Shown here one piece after another: positions 26,460 to 37,406 of a DNA stretch of 48,458 nucleotides. Location of the stretch: positions 1-48,458 of the forward strand of contig CANPIU010000009.1 of the NCBI GenBank assembly GCA_947574235.1, read 5' to 3'. The position numbers and the translations under genes were made by a program. Source of the DNA: an uncultured Clostridium sp. (GTDB taxonomy: Bacteria; Bacillota; Clostridia; TANB77; CAG-508). How positions within the stretch are numbered: position 1 is the stretch's first letter; every line of letters starts with the position of its first letter. The notes under the pieces are model-generated. The model had not been told where the DNA came from. It did not search any database and saw only the letters and a list, made by a program, of their open reading frames with translations.

Positions 26460-26493
26460 AAGCAAGAGAGAGCAATTTCTTTTGCTTCTTTTG
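26460..26493 (+). terminator. terminator after the sortase gene
   Basis: AAGCAAGAGA pairs with TTCTTTTGCTT and a T-rich run follows. Confidence 0.65.
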
Positions 26494-26599
26494 TTTTAAT
26501 CTCGTAATTTCCCTTTTAATCTTTTAAAATTCAGCCCAAAACACTTGAAATTTTATGTAAATTATGATAAAATAGAAAAGTCTATAAAGGAGGAAAATT

Positions 26600-28418
26600 A
26601 TGGGTTTTTTGGATTTTATGAAGAAAATTTTTTTAGAAAAAGAAAACAATAATGGAAATTATCTAGCACTAAATGAAGACAATTTGCCACAAAATCAACA
26701 AGTAAAAGAAAGTTATTTAGGATTAGAAGAAGACCTTACGGTAAGTATTGCAAAGATAAAACAAAGAATTATGGCAATTAAAATTTACTATCCAGAAGAA
26801 GCGGAGAAAATAGAGGAAGAAATAAGAGCGTTAGAAGAATATATGGAAAACTATGAAGAAGTAGATTTAGAAGCACAAAATAATATTAATAGTAGGTATC
26901 AAAATATTAAAGAACGTTTTCAAAACTTTCAAAAAACTAGTGAAGAAAGATTTTTATTTAGTGAAGTAAAAAGGTTACATATACAACTAGATAAAATGTT
27001 CTTTGGAGAAGAAGATAAAGAACACACCATAACAGATGAAAAAATTGAACAATTAGAACAAAATTTACAGGTATTAGATAAAAATAAAACGAAATTTACA
27101 GAAATGAAACAACAACAATATATTAAGGAAATTATAGATGCTAGATATCGATTAAAATGTTGTAAAATGGCGAATCAAGATAATTCAATCAATCTTTTTG
27201 AGTATGCACCAGAAGTAGAAAAGATTTTTTATGCCAATCTTTTTGTACAAGATATTCAAGATATGTATGATAAAATTGAAAGAATTAAATTTTTGTACAA
27301 AATAGAAGGTTTAGAAATATCATTAGAAGAACAAGAAAAAGTTTTAGACTCATTAATCCCGTCGATAATCGATGCTTATACGCAAGAAGAGGAAAGAACT
27401 ATTACAGACATTTTTAGAGATTCTGATACTATGGAGCGCTATATTCAAATAGCAGGAGATTTACGTGATAAATTAACACATATACATAACAATATTCAAG
27501 AAGAAAAAGATAAAATAGAGGAAGAAAGAAAAACTCAGCAAGAACAAGAATATTATAAGAATATGCAAGAAGAAGATATGTTAAAAAAGATAAGAGAATT
27601 AGAAAGCGATAGTCTTACTACAACAGATGCTTACAAAGCTATCTTAGAATATGAAAAAGAGATTGCACAAGCAAAAGGATTATTAGAGGATGAAAGTACT
27701 ATGTGCTTAGAGGATATTGAGGTTTTTAGAATAGAAAACAAAGACATTTCAAAATATTGGCTAATGGCAAAAGAAAGTGGAGTAAAAATTAATATATTTC
27801 CTAGTGTAGATAATCGGAAAAAAAGGCACATTAGTGGCAAAACCAAGAGAAGAAGAACTTGAATTACCTGAAATAAAGTATAATGTAAATGGTGGATGGA
27901 ATAGATATACAGCTAAACAAATGGAGGAAATGTATAGAAATTATACTTTTAATATAGCTTTAATAAGGTATTTACAAAAACAACATTTAGACGAAAACAT
28001 AGGATTTGATGAAGATTTTTGTGCATGGGCATATCCTAGTAAAATTCAAGCTGAAAGAATTAAAATGGATAAAAATTGTCATCAAATTATAAAAGAAAAG
28101 AAAGATAAGCCAGTAAACGAAGTGAAATTTTGTATTGAAATGCCCTATTTAAGACCTATGATACCAATTTTAGAAAGATTAAAAAAAGAAGGCATAGAAT
28201 ATTATGTGCCACCAATTGACGAAGATACCATAAAATATCATCCAACTAAAAAGATTTATATGAATCGAGAAGACCTAGAAAGATATCGAGAGAAAGTACA
28301 TAGTGAAATTTCAAATGGAACAAAAGGTGTTGTAAAATTAAAATTAGAAGATGTTAACCAAGCACACTTAATATTGGGAGATTTTCCAGAACAATTCTTA
28401 GGTAGATTTTCAAGATAA
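26600..28418 (+). CDS. large coiled-coil protein of unknown function, needs one +1 shift at CGG
   Basis: The joined protein has about 605 residues. Residues 1-350 are long, charged helices (EEAEKIEEEIRALEEYMENY, QQEQEYYKNMQEEDMLKKI) with coiled-coil character and no membrane segment. The C-terminal part (ELPEIKYNVNGGWNRYTAKQ, then EIPYLRPMIPIL-like, then HLILGDFPEQFLGRF) is compact and alpha/beta. Reading breaks at CGG 27815. Skipping C gives DNGKKGTLVAKPREEELELP. The second part alone could start only at a weak internal TTG (27828) or GTG (27834). I do not recognise the family. The ATG follows AAAGGAGG and a terminator follows the stop. Confidence 0.7.
27815..27818 (+). other. CGG +1 shift site 5 (CGGA read as Gly)
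   Basis: The codons are GAT AAT CGG AAA AAA AGG. Skipping C gives GAT AAT GGA AAA AAA GGC ACA TTA and a 200-residue continuation. Without the shift the protein ends 15 codons later in a basic tail. Confidence 0.8.
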
Positions 28419-28423
28419 AAGTA

Positions 28424-30500
<2,077 letters not shown>

Positions 30501-30504
30501 TTTT

Positions 30505-30568
30505 TCCCTTTCTGGGACAGGCACTAAAATGGACATTTGTCCATTTTAGTGCCTGTCCCAGAAAGGGA
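30505..30568. repeat. perfect 31-bp inverted repeat (REP-like)
   Basis: The left arm is TCCCTTTCTGGGACAGG, then CACTAAAATGGACA. The right arm is its exact complement after a two-base centre (TT at 30536-30537). It starts four bases after the ligA stop and could act as a terminator or cruciform. A degenerate relative lies at 13724-13755. Confidence 0.85.
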
Positions 30569-30593
30569 CGAGCGAAGAGGAAGGAGAGAAGAG

Positions 30594-30848
30594 ATGGAAG
30601 ATTATACGTTTGAGAAAATGTGGGAAGATTTAAGAAATGGTTATCAGATTTATTATACTTATGTGGGAAATCGCTATTTGCTTTTTAAAACAGCGGAAAA
30701 TTGCTATACACAGAAATTGCTTTCAGACCATAAGAAAAATCCACAACCTAAAATGTTGATGCTAACTTTGAAGAGAGTGAAGGAAATGTTTCCTGATATG
30801 GAGCATATTGAATATAAGCTGTCAAATGACTTAAATATCAATACTTAA
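30594..30848 (+). CDS. small conserved-looking protein of unknown function
   Basis: The protein has 84 residues and reads MEDYTFEKMWEDLRNGYQIY, then YVGNRYLLFKTAENCYTQKL. It has a compact alpha/beta composition with aromatic residues, no signal peptide and no recognised motif. The ATG follows AAGGAGAGAAG. It lies between the inverted repeat and a 260-base AT-rich spacer. Confidence 0.65.
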   Translation: MEDYTFEKMWEDLRNGYQIYYTYVGNRYLLFKTAENCYTQKLLSDHKKNPQPKMLMLTLKRVKEMFPDMEHIEYKLSNDLNINT

Positions 30849-31109
30849 AATTGAAAATAGGAGGATTTGTCAACGATTTGTCAACCACACATAAGTTAAG
30901 GAAATATAAAAAATTAAAATAAAACAAAATATAATAAACAGTTTCTTGCAAGATACTAATTTAATTAATATACGAAGATATAGTAAAATATAATAAAATT
31001 AAATTAGTGAACATAAGGATGAAGGAACTTTGTTATGTATGCTCTAATTTTTGACGGATATTTTAAAGGAAAAGATTGAATTGCTTATTCAATAATTGTA
31101 GGAGGTAAA
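30849..31109. other. AT-rich spacer before ccdA
   Basis: A direct repeat of GATTTGTCAAC occurs near 30870-30886. Possible -10 boxes (TATAAT) lie near 30931 and 30992. A 14-codon open frame at 31034 (MYALIFDGYFKGKD) has GAAGGAAC before it and could be a leader peptide, but nothing supports its expression. I see no other gene. Confidence 0.35.
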
Positions 31110-31739
31110 ATGGACTTTTTAATTATATTCATAGAAGGCATTGTATCTTTTTTATCACCATGTGTATTACCAATGCTACCAATGTATGTATCTTATTTTG
31201 CAGGACAAGATAAAGATTTGAAAAGAACGATTATCAATTCTTTGGGATTTGTTTTTGGATTTACTATTGTTTTTGTAGTATTAGGTATATTTGCTAGTAC
31301 ATTAGGAAAAATAGTAACAGTTAATAGTCGATATATCAATATCATATTTGGAATTATTATTGTTATATTTGGTATGCATTATATGGGAATATTAAATATT
31401 AAAATATTAAATAAATCGAAAGGGATTCAAAAGAAAAAAGACAAATTAAGTTTTTTTTCTGCTATCTTATTTGGGATGATTTTTTCTGTTTGTTGGACAC
31501 CCTGTGTAGGAGTGTTTTTGAGTAGTGCGTTAATGATGAGTGCTACTTCAGAAAATATTTTAAAGGGCGGAATTATGCTATTTATTTATTCAATTGGATT
31601 AGGAATACCATTTATGCTAACTTCTATATTTTTAGAAAGATTAAAGAGTACTTTTAATCATATCCAAAAGCATTATAATATCATAAATAAGATAGCAGGA
31701 ATAATATTAATTTTTAGTGGAATCATACTAATTTTTTAG
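31110..31739 (+). CDS. ccdA: cytochrome c biogenesis / thiol transport protein CcdA
   Basis: The protein has 209 residues with six membrane segments. The paired cysteines of the family lie in FLSPCVLPMLPMY and VCWTPCVGVFL. CcdA carries electrons from cytoplasmic thioredoxin across the membrane. The ATG follows TAGGAGG. It is directly followed by a membrane-anchored thioredoxin gene (11 bases apart), a natural partner that receives the electrons outside. Confidence 0.93.
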   Translation: MDFLIIFIEGIVSFLSPCVLPMLPMYVSYFAGQDKDLKRTIINSLGFVFGFTIVFVVLGIFASTLGKIVTVNSRYINIIFGIIIVIFGMHYMGILNIKILNKSKGIQKKKDKLSFFSAILFGMIFSVCWTPCVGVFLSSALMMSATSENILKGGIMLFIYSIGLGIPFMLTSIFLERLKSTFNHIQKHYNIINKIAGIILIFSGIILIF

Positions 31740-31750
31740 GAGGAAAAGTA

Positions 31751-32200
31751 TTGAATAGAAAGAAAAGATTAATGATTGAAATCGTTGTATTTATATTAGC
31801 ATTAATAGGGATATCTGTTATTTATAATTATTTAATAATCAAGAAGCCATCTATCCAACAAGACAAAGCAGAAAGTGCTACAAAGGAAGAAGTGGAGATA
31901 ATAGAAATCAAAAGTGCTGAACAATTTGAGAAGGAAGTAATCAATGAAAATGGGATGGTTTTTATTGACTTTTATGCAACATGGTGTATGCCATGTAAGA
32001 CAATGAGTTCAACGATTGAAGAAATAGCCAAAGAATACAAAGAGATTAAATTTGTAAAAATAGATATCGATAAAAATGAAGAATTAGCAATAAAATATAA
32101 TGTTATGAGCATACCAACAATGATGATAATGAAAGATGGAAAAGTAACAAAAACTTTTGTTGGTGTGACGAATAGAGAAAGCATAATCAAAGAATTTTAG
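31751..32200 (+). CDS. membrane-anchored thioredoxin
   Basis: The protein has 149 residues. The N-terminal anchor (LMIEIVVFILALIGISVIY) is followed by a linker and a thioredoxin fold with the active site ATWCMPCKTM and the cis-proline in MSIPTMMIM. With CcdA it should keep extracytoplasmic thiols reduced. The start is TTG at 31751 after TAGGAGG. Confidence 0.92.
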   Translation: MNRKKRLMIEIVVFILALIGISVIYNYLIIKKPSIQQDKAESATKEEVEIIEIKSAEQFEKEVINENGMVFIDFYATWCMPCKTMSSTIEEIAKEYKEIKFVKIDIDKNEELAIKYNVMSIPTMMIMKDGKVTKTFVGVTNRESIIKEF

Positions 32201-32209
32201 TAATAGAAA

Positions 32210-32236
32210 ACTAGAAATTGAAATCAGTTTTTCTAG
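32210..32236 (+). terminator. hairpin after the thioredoxin gene
   Basis: ACTAGAAA pairs with TTTCTAGT. Confidence 0.5.
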
Positions 32237-32279
32237 TACATAAATTAAGAATATTAAATAAGAAATAAAGAAAATAAAA

Positions 32280-32328
32280 GCCAAAGACTGTAATAAAATG
32301 TTGCAATCTTTGGCACTTTATTTTTTTT
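32280..32328 (+). terminator. strong terminator before the ITPase gene
   Basis: GCCAAAGACTG pairs with CAATCTTTGGC (one mismatch) and eight or more T follow. Confidence 0.75.
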
Positions 32329-32414
32329 GACTGTTATGATATAGTACCGTAAAAGAAGAAGGAGGTAGAAGGGTGAAAAGGAATTTCTATCTTGAAGAAG
32401 GAAGGTAATTAAAA

Positions 32415-33014
32415 ATGAAAGTATTATTTGCAACAACCAATCAAGCAAAAATAAGAAAATATAAAGAGGCATTAGAAGAAAAAGGAATAGAACTAATCAG
32501 TATCAATGACTTAGATTTCAAAATACACATGGATGAAAATGGAAAAGATGCTATTGAAAATGCTTATATTAAAGCTAAAACGTACTATGAAGCAACAAAA
32601 ATGCCAACCATTGGCATGGATAATTGCTTATGGATAGAAGGCTTGCCAGAAGAAAAACAGCCAGGTACTCATGTTAGAAGAGTAAACGGAAAAGAACTAA
32701 CAGACGAAGAAATGATTAGTTACTATGCGGACTTAGTCAAGCAATATGGTGGGAAATTAACAGCAAAATGGGTATTTGGTATTGTAATATATGATGGAAA
32801 AGAAGCAAAAGAATATAGTTTTAGTAAAAGTAACTTTTATCTAGTTGACCAACCTTGTCAAAAAAGAAATCCCGGTTATCCACTAGACTCTATATCCATT
32901 ATGCCAGAAAACGGTAAATATTGGCTAGAACTAACAGAAGAAGAGAAAATGGAAAACAAAAAGAGAGAGAAGAAGGATAAGGCAATTGAATTTATTCTAC
33001 GTAATATTGAATAA
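32415..33014 (+). CDS. rdgB: RdgB/HAM1 family non-canonical purine NTP pyrophosphatase
   Basis: The protein has 199 residues. The N-terminal FATTNQAKIRKYKEAL and central ENAYIKAKTYYEATKMPTIG match the family, which removes ITP and XTP from the nucleotide pool. The usual acidic D-D-S segment is partly changed here (TIGMDNCLW in place of ADDSGL), so specificity may differ. It has a lysine-rich tail. The ATG follows GAAGGAAGG. Confidence 0.82.
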   Translation: MKVLFATTNQAKIRKYKEALEEKGIELISINDLDFKIHMDENGKDAIENAYIKAKTYYEATKMPTIGMDNCLWIEGLPEEKQPGTHVRRVNGKELTDEEMISYYADLVKQYGGKLTAKWVFGIVIYDGKEAKEYSFSKSNFYLVDQPCQKRNPGYPLDSISIMPENGKYWLELTEEEKMENKKREKKDKAIEFILRNIE

Positions 33015-33072
33015 AAAATTGAAACTTTTTGGATAAAAAACGAGACTATAGAGTAAAGGGGGAAAAATCAAA

Positions 33073-33618
33073 TTGAGTACTCAAGTAACTAGAAAAGAAT
33101 TTGAAACCATATACCAAAATACCTATTCAAAAACCCTAAGATTTATCATCGTAAAATGTAAAGATATAGATGAAGTAAATGATATTTTACAAGACACGTA
33201 TATAGAACTACTAAAAATCATAAAAAAGAAAAAGGTTTTAGAAATTGAAAACATAAATAGCTATATCATAGGCATTGCCAATAATATCATAAAAAGATAC
33301 TATCACAAAAAGAAAAAGGATAATATCATTTCTTATTATTCAGAAAACAAGCAAGAAAATGACATAGATATGCAAGATGATTTTGATTTAGAACAAGATA
33401 TCATTACCAAGGAAAATGTAAAAGAAGTATGGAAGTACATAAAAAATAAAGATTTGACAACAACTAAAATATTTTACTTATATTTTGCGATGGGACTAAA
33501 AATTTCAGAAATAGCAAAAGAATTAGAAATAACAGAATCCAATGTAAAGAACAAAATTTATCGAACCCTAAAGGAACTTAAAAAATTTTTAGGAAAGGAA
33601 GTGATAAGTGATGATTAA
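33073..33618 (+). CDS. ECF sigma-70 factor
   Basis: The protein has 181 residues. Region 2 (EVNDILQDTYIELLKIIKKK, with NSYIIGIANNIIKRYY) and region 4 (LKISEIAKELEITESNVKNKIYRTL) are clear. The start is TTG at 33073 after AAAGGGGG. The gene overlaps the next one by eight bases. The next gene encodes a membrane protein of anti-sigma type, so the pair likely forms a signal-response module at the cell surface. Confidence 0.92.
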   Translation: MSTQVTRKEFETIYQNTYSKTLRFIIVKCKDIDEVNDILQDTYIELLKIIKKKKVLEIENINSYIIGIANNIIKRYYHKKKKDNIISYYSENKQENDIDMQDDFDLEQDIITKENVKEVWKYIKNKDLTTTKIFYLYFAMGLKISEIAKELEITESNVKNKIYRTLKELKKFLGKEVISDD

Positions 33619-34771
33619 CAAAGCCTTGAAAGAATATATGGAAGAAGTAAACAATGCGGAGAAGAACTACAAGAAAATTCTTTCGAAAGAGAAAGGAGTG
33701 GTGAATATGAAAATTAATACAAGAAAACTCGTAAATATTGCTGCTATATTTGTTGCTATTGTAATAGTAGGAGCAGCTTCTACACAGATTTATGCAAAAA
33801 TTCAATGGGATATCGAATTTAAGGAATACCAAAGAAGGCCAGTAGGAGAAGCTAAAGGAACTTTGGAAGTAGCCAAAGATACAGGATATGCAGAAGCAGT
33901 AAACATGGATTATGTGACACAAGATGGCATTAGCGCTAAAGTAGAATCCATTTTATTAACAGATGATTGCTTCAATGCCGACATTAAGTTTAAATTCGAT
34001 GAAAGCAAGGAGGTAAATTCAGAAACGTTTGTATTTAGTTATGCTGTATATGACGAAAATAACCAAATTTATCACATTAATGGAAGGATGCACTTTGGTG
34101 AAGAGATTGAAAAATACGATAAAGTAACACCTTTTATTTATAAAGAACTAGGGGTAAAATATGATAAACACGATATTTATACAGTCCAATTAGCAGACAG
34201 TGGAGGAGTAGGAAGTATCGAAGCTAAGGAAGCAGAAAAAACAATTACAACGCAAATTACTTTAAGAGCAAGAGATAGCTTTCCAAGAAGTAAAAAGTTA
34301 TTCATTAGAGTATTTGACTTAGGCTATATGATGTTTGACCAAGAAAGCAAAACAGCAGAAGACTTTCCAATTTCAGACGCAGAGTGGAATTTTGAAATCG
34401 AAGTGCCAGATAAATTTTACGAAAGAGAAACGTTAGAATTAAGACCAGAAAATGCCATACCAGGCATTGAATTTAATAAGATAACGATTACTGAAGCAGG
34501 GTTGGTGTTGAACTTCCAATCAGAAGCTTATCTAAACTTAATTTCAAAGGGAAGAGATATGAGCGGAAATGAGTTTTTAGAAGCTACAAAAGCTATGTTA
34601 AATATAACAGATGCAGAAGGAAAGGTGTATCAAGAACTAGGCGGAGGAACGACAAAAGAAAATGGCTATAAGATGACGATTGATGCAGGAAAAAGTGATT
34701 TAGTAAAAAAATTGTATATTAATTTTAAAGTAGATGGAAAACAATATACAGAAGCATTAGTGGAAAAATAG
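33611..34771 (+). CDS. DUF4179-like membrane anti-sigma factor
   Basis: The protein has 386 residues. A short cytoplasmic N-terminus (MINKALKEYMEEVNNAEKNY) could bind the sigma factor. One membrane segment (LVNIAAIFVAIVIVGAAST) follows, and a large extracytoplasmic domain starts near residue 60. Overlap with the sigma gene couples their translation. A second in-frame ATG at 33707 has a better ribosome binding site (AAAGGAG) and would give a form lacking the putative sigma-binding part. The signal is unknown. Confidence 0.75.
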   Translation: MINKALKEYMEEVNNAEKNYKKILSKEKGVVNMKINTRKLVNIAAIFVAIVIVGAASTQIYAKIQWDIEFKEYQRRPVGEAKGTLEVAKDTGYAEAVNMDYVTQDGISAKVESILLTDDCFNADIKFKFDESKEVNSETFVFSYAVYDENNQIYHINGRMHFGEEIEKYDKVTPFIYKELGVKYDKHDIYTVQLADSGGVGSIEAKEAEKTITTQITLRARDSFPRSKKLFIRVFDLGYMMFDQESKTAEDFPISDAEWNFEIEVPDKFYERETLELRPENAIPGIEFNKITITEAGLVLNFQSEAYLNLISKGRDMSGNEFLEATKAMLNITDAEGKVYQELGGGTTKENGYKMTIDAGKSDLVKKLYINFKVDGKQYTEALVEK

Positions 34772-34780
34772 GGAGAATAG

Positions 34781-34815
34781 AAAAGGCCTGATAACTTTGT
34801 TTGTCAGCCTTTTTA
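34781..34815 (+). terminator. terminator after the anti-sigma gene
   Basis: AAAAGGCCTGA pairs with TCAGCCTTTTT (one bulge), followed by T residues. Confidence 0.65.
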
Positions 34816-34843
34816 ATGTCTTGAAAAATAACCTAAAAGGATA

Positions 34844-34872
34844 TTGCAAAAGAAATATTTTTGCTATATAAT
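34844..34872 (+). promoter_or_regulatory. promoter of folD
   Basis: TTGCAA and TATAAT are 17 bases apart, 28 bases upstream of the start codon. Confidence 0.75.
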
Positions 34873-34900
34873 GAACAAAAATAAAAAGGTGGTAGTAAAA

Positions 34901-35764
34901 ATGGCAACAATTATAGAAGGAAAAAAATTAGCAAAAAAGATAAGAGGAAATTTGAAAATAGAGTGTGAAGCATTAAAAAAACAAGGAATTAATCCAAAAT
35001 TAGCAGTGATTATGGTAGGAAACAATCCAGCTTCTAAAGTGTATGTAAAAAGCAAAAGTAAGGCATGTGATGAAATAGGAATTGCCTATGAAGAGCATCT
35101 TTTAGAAGAAAACACAACGCAACAAGAACTAGATGATTTAATAAAGAAATTAAATGAAACCAAAGAAGTCAATGGGATATTATTGCAAAGTCCATTACCA
35201 GAACATTTAGATATTAATCAGGCTTTTAAAGCAATTTCCTATCGTAAAGACGTAGATGGTTTTACCCCATCAAGTGTAGGAAAGTTAGTTATGGGAGGAG
35301 ATACCTTTATTTCTTGTACGCCTTATGGTGTTATTAAAATGTTTGAAGAATATAATATCGATTTAACAGGGAAAAATGTAGTTATCCTAGGAAGAAGTAA
35401 TATTGTAGGGAAGCCATTATCACAATGTTGTTTAGCTAAAAATGCAACCGTTACGATTTGTCACTCTAGAACCAAAGATTTAAAAGAACATACCAAAAGA
35501 GCCGATATTTTAATTGCAGCTATTGGAAAAGCAAAGTTTGTTACGAAAGATATGGTAAAAGAGGGAGCCGTAGTGATTGACGTAGGTATTAATCGAAATG
35601 AAGAAGGAAAGCTAGTTGGAGATGTTGATTTTGAACAGGTAGAAAAAGTAGCCAGTTATATTACACCAGTTCCAGGAGGGGTTGGTCCAATGACAATTGC
35701 TATGTTAATGAATAATGTAATCAAGGCAGCAAAAGAACAAAGTAACGAAAATTCTACTTTTTAG
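34901..35764 (+). CDS. folD: FolD bifunctional methylene-THF dehydrogenase / cyclohydrolase
   Basis: The protein has 287 residues. Catalytic region YVKSKSKACDEIGI, NGILLQSPLPEHLD, DGFTPSSVGKL, the nucleotide site VILGRSNIVGKPL and the C-terminal PVPGGVGPMTIAMLM all match. It interconverts 5,10-methylene- and 10-formyl-tetrahydrofolate. I choose ATG 34901 after AAAAGGTGG, since an upstream start at 34844 would overlap the promoter. Confidence 0.96.
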   Translation: MATIIEGKKLAKKIRGNLKIECEALKKQGINPKLAVIMVGNNPASKVYVKSKSKACDEIGIAYEEHLLEENTTQQELDDLIKKLNETKEVNGILLQSPLPEHLDINQAFKAISYRKDVDGFTPSSVGKLVMGGDTFISCTPYGVIKMFEEYNIDLTGKNVVILGRSNIVGKPLSQCCLAKNATVTICHSRTKDLKEHTKRADILIAAIGKAKFVTKDMVKEGAVVIDVGINRNEEGKLVGDVDFEQVEKVASYITPVPGGVGPMTIAMLMNNVIKAAKEQSNENSTF

Positions 35765-35879
35765 ACAAGAAATGGACACATAAGGAAAGTAAAATAAGAT
35801 AAAGTTTGGGGGCATACTTTTTAAAGGTGCTCCTATTTTGTATTAGTTAACGTAGCTTATTTGAGCAAAAAGGAGAACA

Positions 35880-36794
35880 ATGAAGAAATTAGAAGAAAAG
35901 AAATATTGGATATGGTTGTCGCTAATTCCTAATTTGGGAAGTAAGAAGATACAGGAATTACTAAAAATATATGAAAAGCCAGAGATAATTTATCAATTAA
36001 AAGAAAAAGAATTAATAAAGATAAAAGGAATAGGAGAAAAAATAGTTAAAAGCATATTGGATGAGAAAATTCGAGGTTGTGTAGAAAAACACATGGAATA
36101 TATGGACAAGAATAAGATAGATATTATTTCCATTTATGATGAAGAATATCCAGCAATATTAAAGGAAATTTATGATGCACCGATTAGTTTGTATTGTAAG
36201 GGAAATAGCAAAATTTTAAAGCAGAAGGCGATGGGAATAGTAGGTTGTAGAGAAGCGAGCGAATATGGAAAGAGTGCAGCTAAGTATTTTTCTTATCATC
36301 TGGTGCAAAAGGGATTTAATGTGATAAGCGGACTAGCAAAAGGAATTGATAGTTATGCACATATAGGAGCAATTTGTGGAAAAAGAGAGGGGGAGATACC
36401 AAGGAAGATGAAAAAAGAAACAAGTGCTTGTGGCAATACCATTGCTGTTATAGGAAATGGCTTAGATAGGGTGTATCCAAAGGAAAATGAGTTTTTAGCA
36501 AGGCAAATTATAGAAGAAGGAGGAGCCATTATATCAGAATATCCACTTGGTACCAAACCAGAAAAAATGAATTTTCCTGCTAGAAATAGGATAATTAGTG
36601 GGATGAGTAAAGGGATTTTAGTGGTAGAGGCAAAGGAAAAGAGTGGGACTTTGATTACGGTAGATTTTGCGTTAGAACAGGGAAGAGACGTGTTTGTTGT
36701 CCCGGGAAATATTAATTCGATTTGTTCGGTTGGTACCAACCGCTTGATTAAACAAGGCGCTAAGCTGGTTACAAATTGTGATGAAATTTTTTGA
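35880..36794 (+). CDS. dprA: DNA processing protein DprA
   Basis: The protein has 304 residues. An N-terminal helix-hairpin-helix region (LIKIKGIGEKIVKSIL) is followed by the Rossmann-like DprA core: GIVGCREASEYGKS, ISGLAKGIDSYAHIGA, NGLDRVYPKEN, SEYPLGTKPEKMNFPARNRI and SGTLITVDFALEQGR. It loads RecA on incoming single-stranded DNA. With comF it suggests a natural transformation pathway. The ATG follows AAAGGAG. The stop is TGA. Confidence 0.94.
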   Translation: MKKLEEKKYWIWLSLIPNLGSKKIQELLKIYEKPEIIYQLKEKELIKIKGIGEKIVKSILDEKIRGCVEKHMEYMDKNKIDIISIYDEEYPAILKEIYDAPISLYCKGNSKILKQKAMGIVGCREASEYGKSAAKYFSYHLVQKGFNVISGLAKGIDSYAHIGAICGKREGEIPRKMKKETSACGNTIAVIGNGLDRVYPKENEFLARQIIEEGGAIISEYPLGTKPEKMNFPARNRIISGMSKGILVVEAKEKSGTLITVDFALEQGRDVFVVPGNINSICSVGTNRLIKQGAKLVTNCDEIF

Positions 36795-36801
36795 AAAAGT
36801 A

Positions 36802-36830
36802 TTGACTTTTATTTTAAAATAGTTTATACT
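36802..36830 (+). promoter_or_regulatory. promoter of the tRNA pair
   Basis: TTGACT and TATACT are 17 bases apart, upstream of both tRNA genes. Confidence 0.7.
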
Positions 36831-36864
36831 TTTATTTGTGCTACACACTAGGCACTAGGGGTAT

Positions 36865-36941
36865 GCTCCATTAGCTCAGTTGGTCAGAGCAACCGGCTCA
36901 TAACCGGTGGGTCCTAGGTTCGAATCCTAGATGGAGCACCA
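36865..36941 (+). tRNA. tRNA with CAT anticodon (elongator Met or Ile2)
   Basis: GCTCCAT pairs with ATGGAGC and a genomic CCA follows. The anticodon arm ACCGG-CTCATAA-CCGGT reads CAT. The T loop GTTCGAATC is standard. It is not an initiator. Elongator tRNA-Met and lysidine-modified tRNA-Ile2 cannot be separated with certainty from sequence alone. Confidence 0.9.
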
Positions 36942-36956
36942 ATTAATTCAATATTT

Positions 36957-37042
36957 GGGTAGGTGGCCGAGTGGCTAAAGGCGGCAGACTGTAAATCTGT
37001 TCTCATTTGAGTACGAAGGTTCGAATCCTTCCCTGCCCACCA
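36957..37042 (+). tRNA. tRNA-Tyr (GTA)
   Basis: GGGTAGG pairs with CCTGCCC. The anticodon arm CAGA-CTGTAAA-TCTG reads GTA, a long variable arm is present (class II) and CCA is encoded. Confidence 0.95.
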
Positions 37043-37073
37043 TAAAATACGATGAAAATCGTGTTTTATTTTA
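37043..37073 (+). terminator. terminator after the tRNAs
   Basis: AAAATACGAT pairs with ATCGTGTTTT, followed by T residues. Confidence 0.75.
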
Positions 37074-37162
37074 ACAGGGAAAACAAACAGGAGTTTGATA
37101 CATTTAACATATGAGACAACAAGAAATAGTGATATAAATGAACCTATAAAGATTGGAGATAT

Positions 37163-37406
37163 TTTGATATAGTAATTGAAAGAACTAAGATAGTTTGCTA
37201 AAACTATGAAATAGATGATAGTGACCATTTTGTTATTAACAACAAAATGGTAGAAATAGGTTCTAGTGCAAAAAGATTATAAATTAACACGTTATGCCTA
37301 TTATTTAACAGTACAAAATGAAGATAGTAGTAAAAAAGTAATTGCTATTGCACAGACTTACTTTGCAATTCGAACTAGAAAACAAAAAGATGAGGAGGAA
37401 AAATGA
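37163..37406 (+). pseudogene. dinD: dinD-like remnant (DNA-damage-inducible protein D family)
   Basis: Fragments match DinD: FDIVIERTKIVC, a stop, NYEIDDSDHFVINNKMVEIG, then after a frame change YKLTRYAYYLTVQNEDSSKK and IAIAQTYFAIRTRKQKDE. The stops and the frame change do not involve CGG, so this is decay. The last bases (ATGA) overlap the start of the next gene, so the intact form was likely coupled to it. The spacer 37074-37162 shows nothing else. Confidence 0.75.

Noticed and set aside
26600..28418. Relaxase or plasmid protein
   Set aside because: No relaxase motif was found; only coiled-coil composition is clear.
31034..31078. A 14-codon leader peptide before ccdA
   Set aside because: Too short, with no supporting structure or conservation visible.
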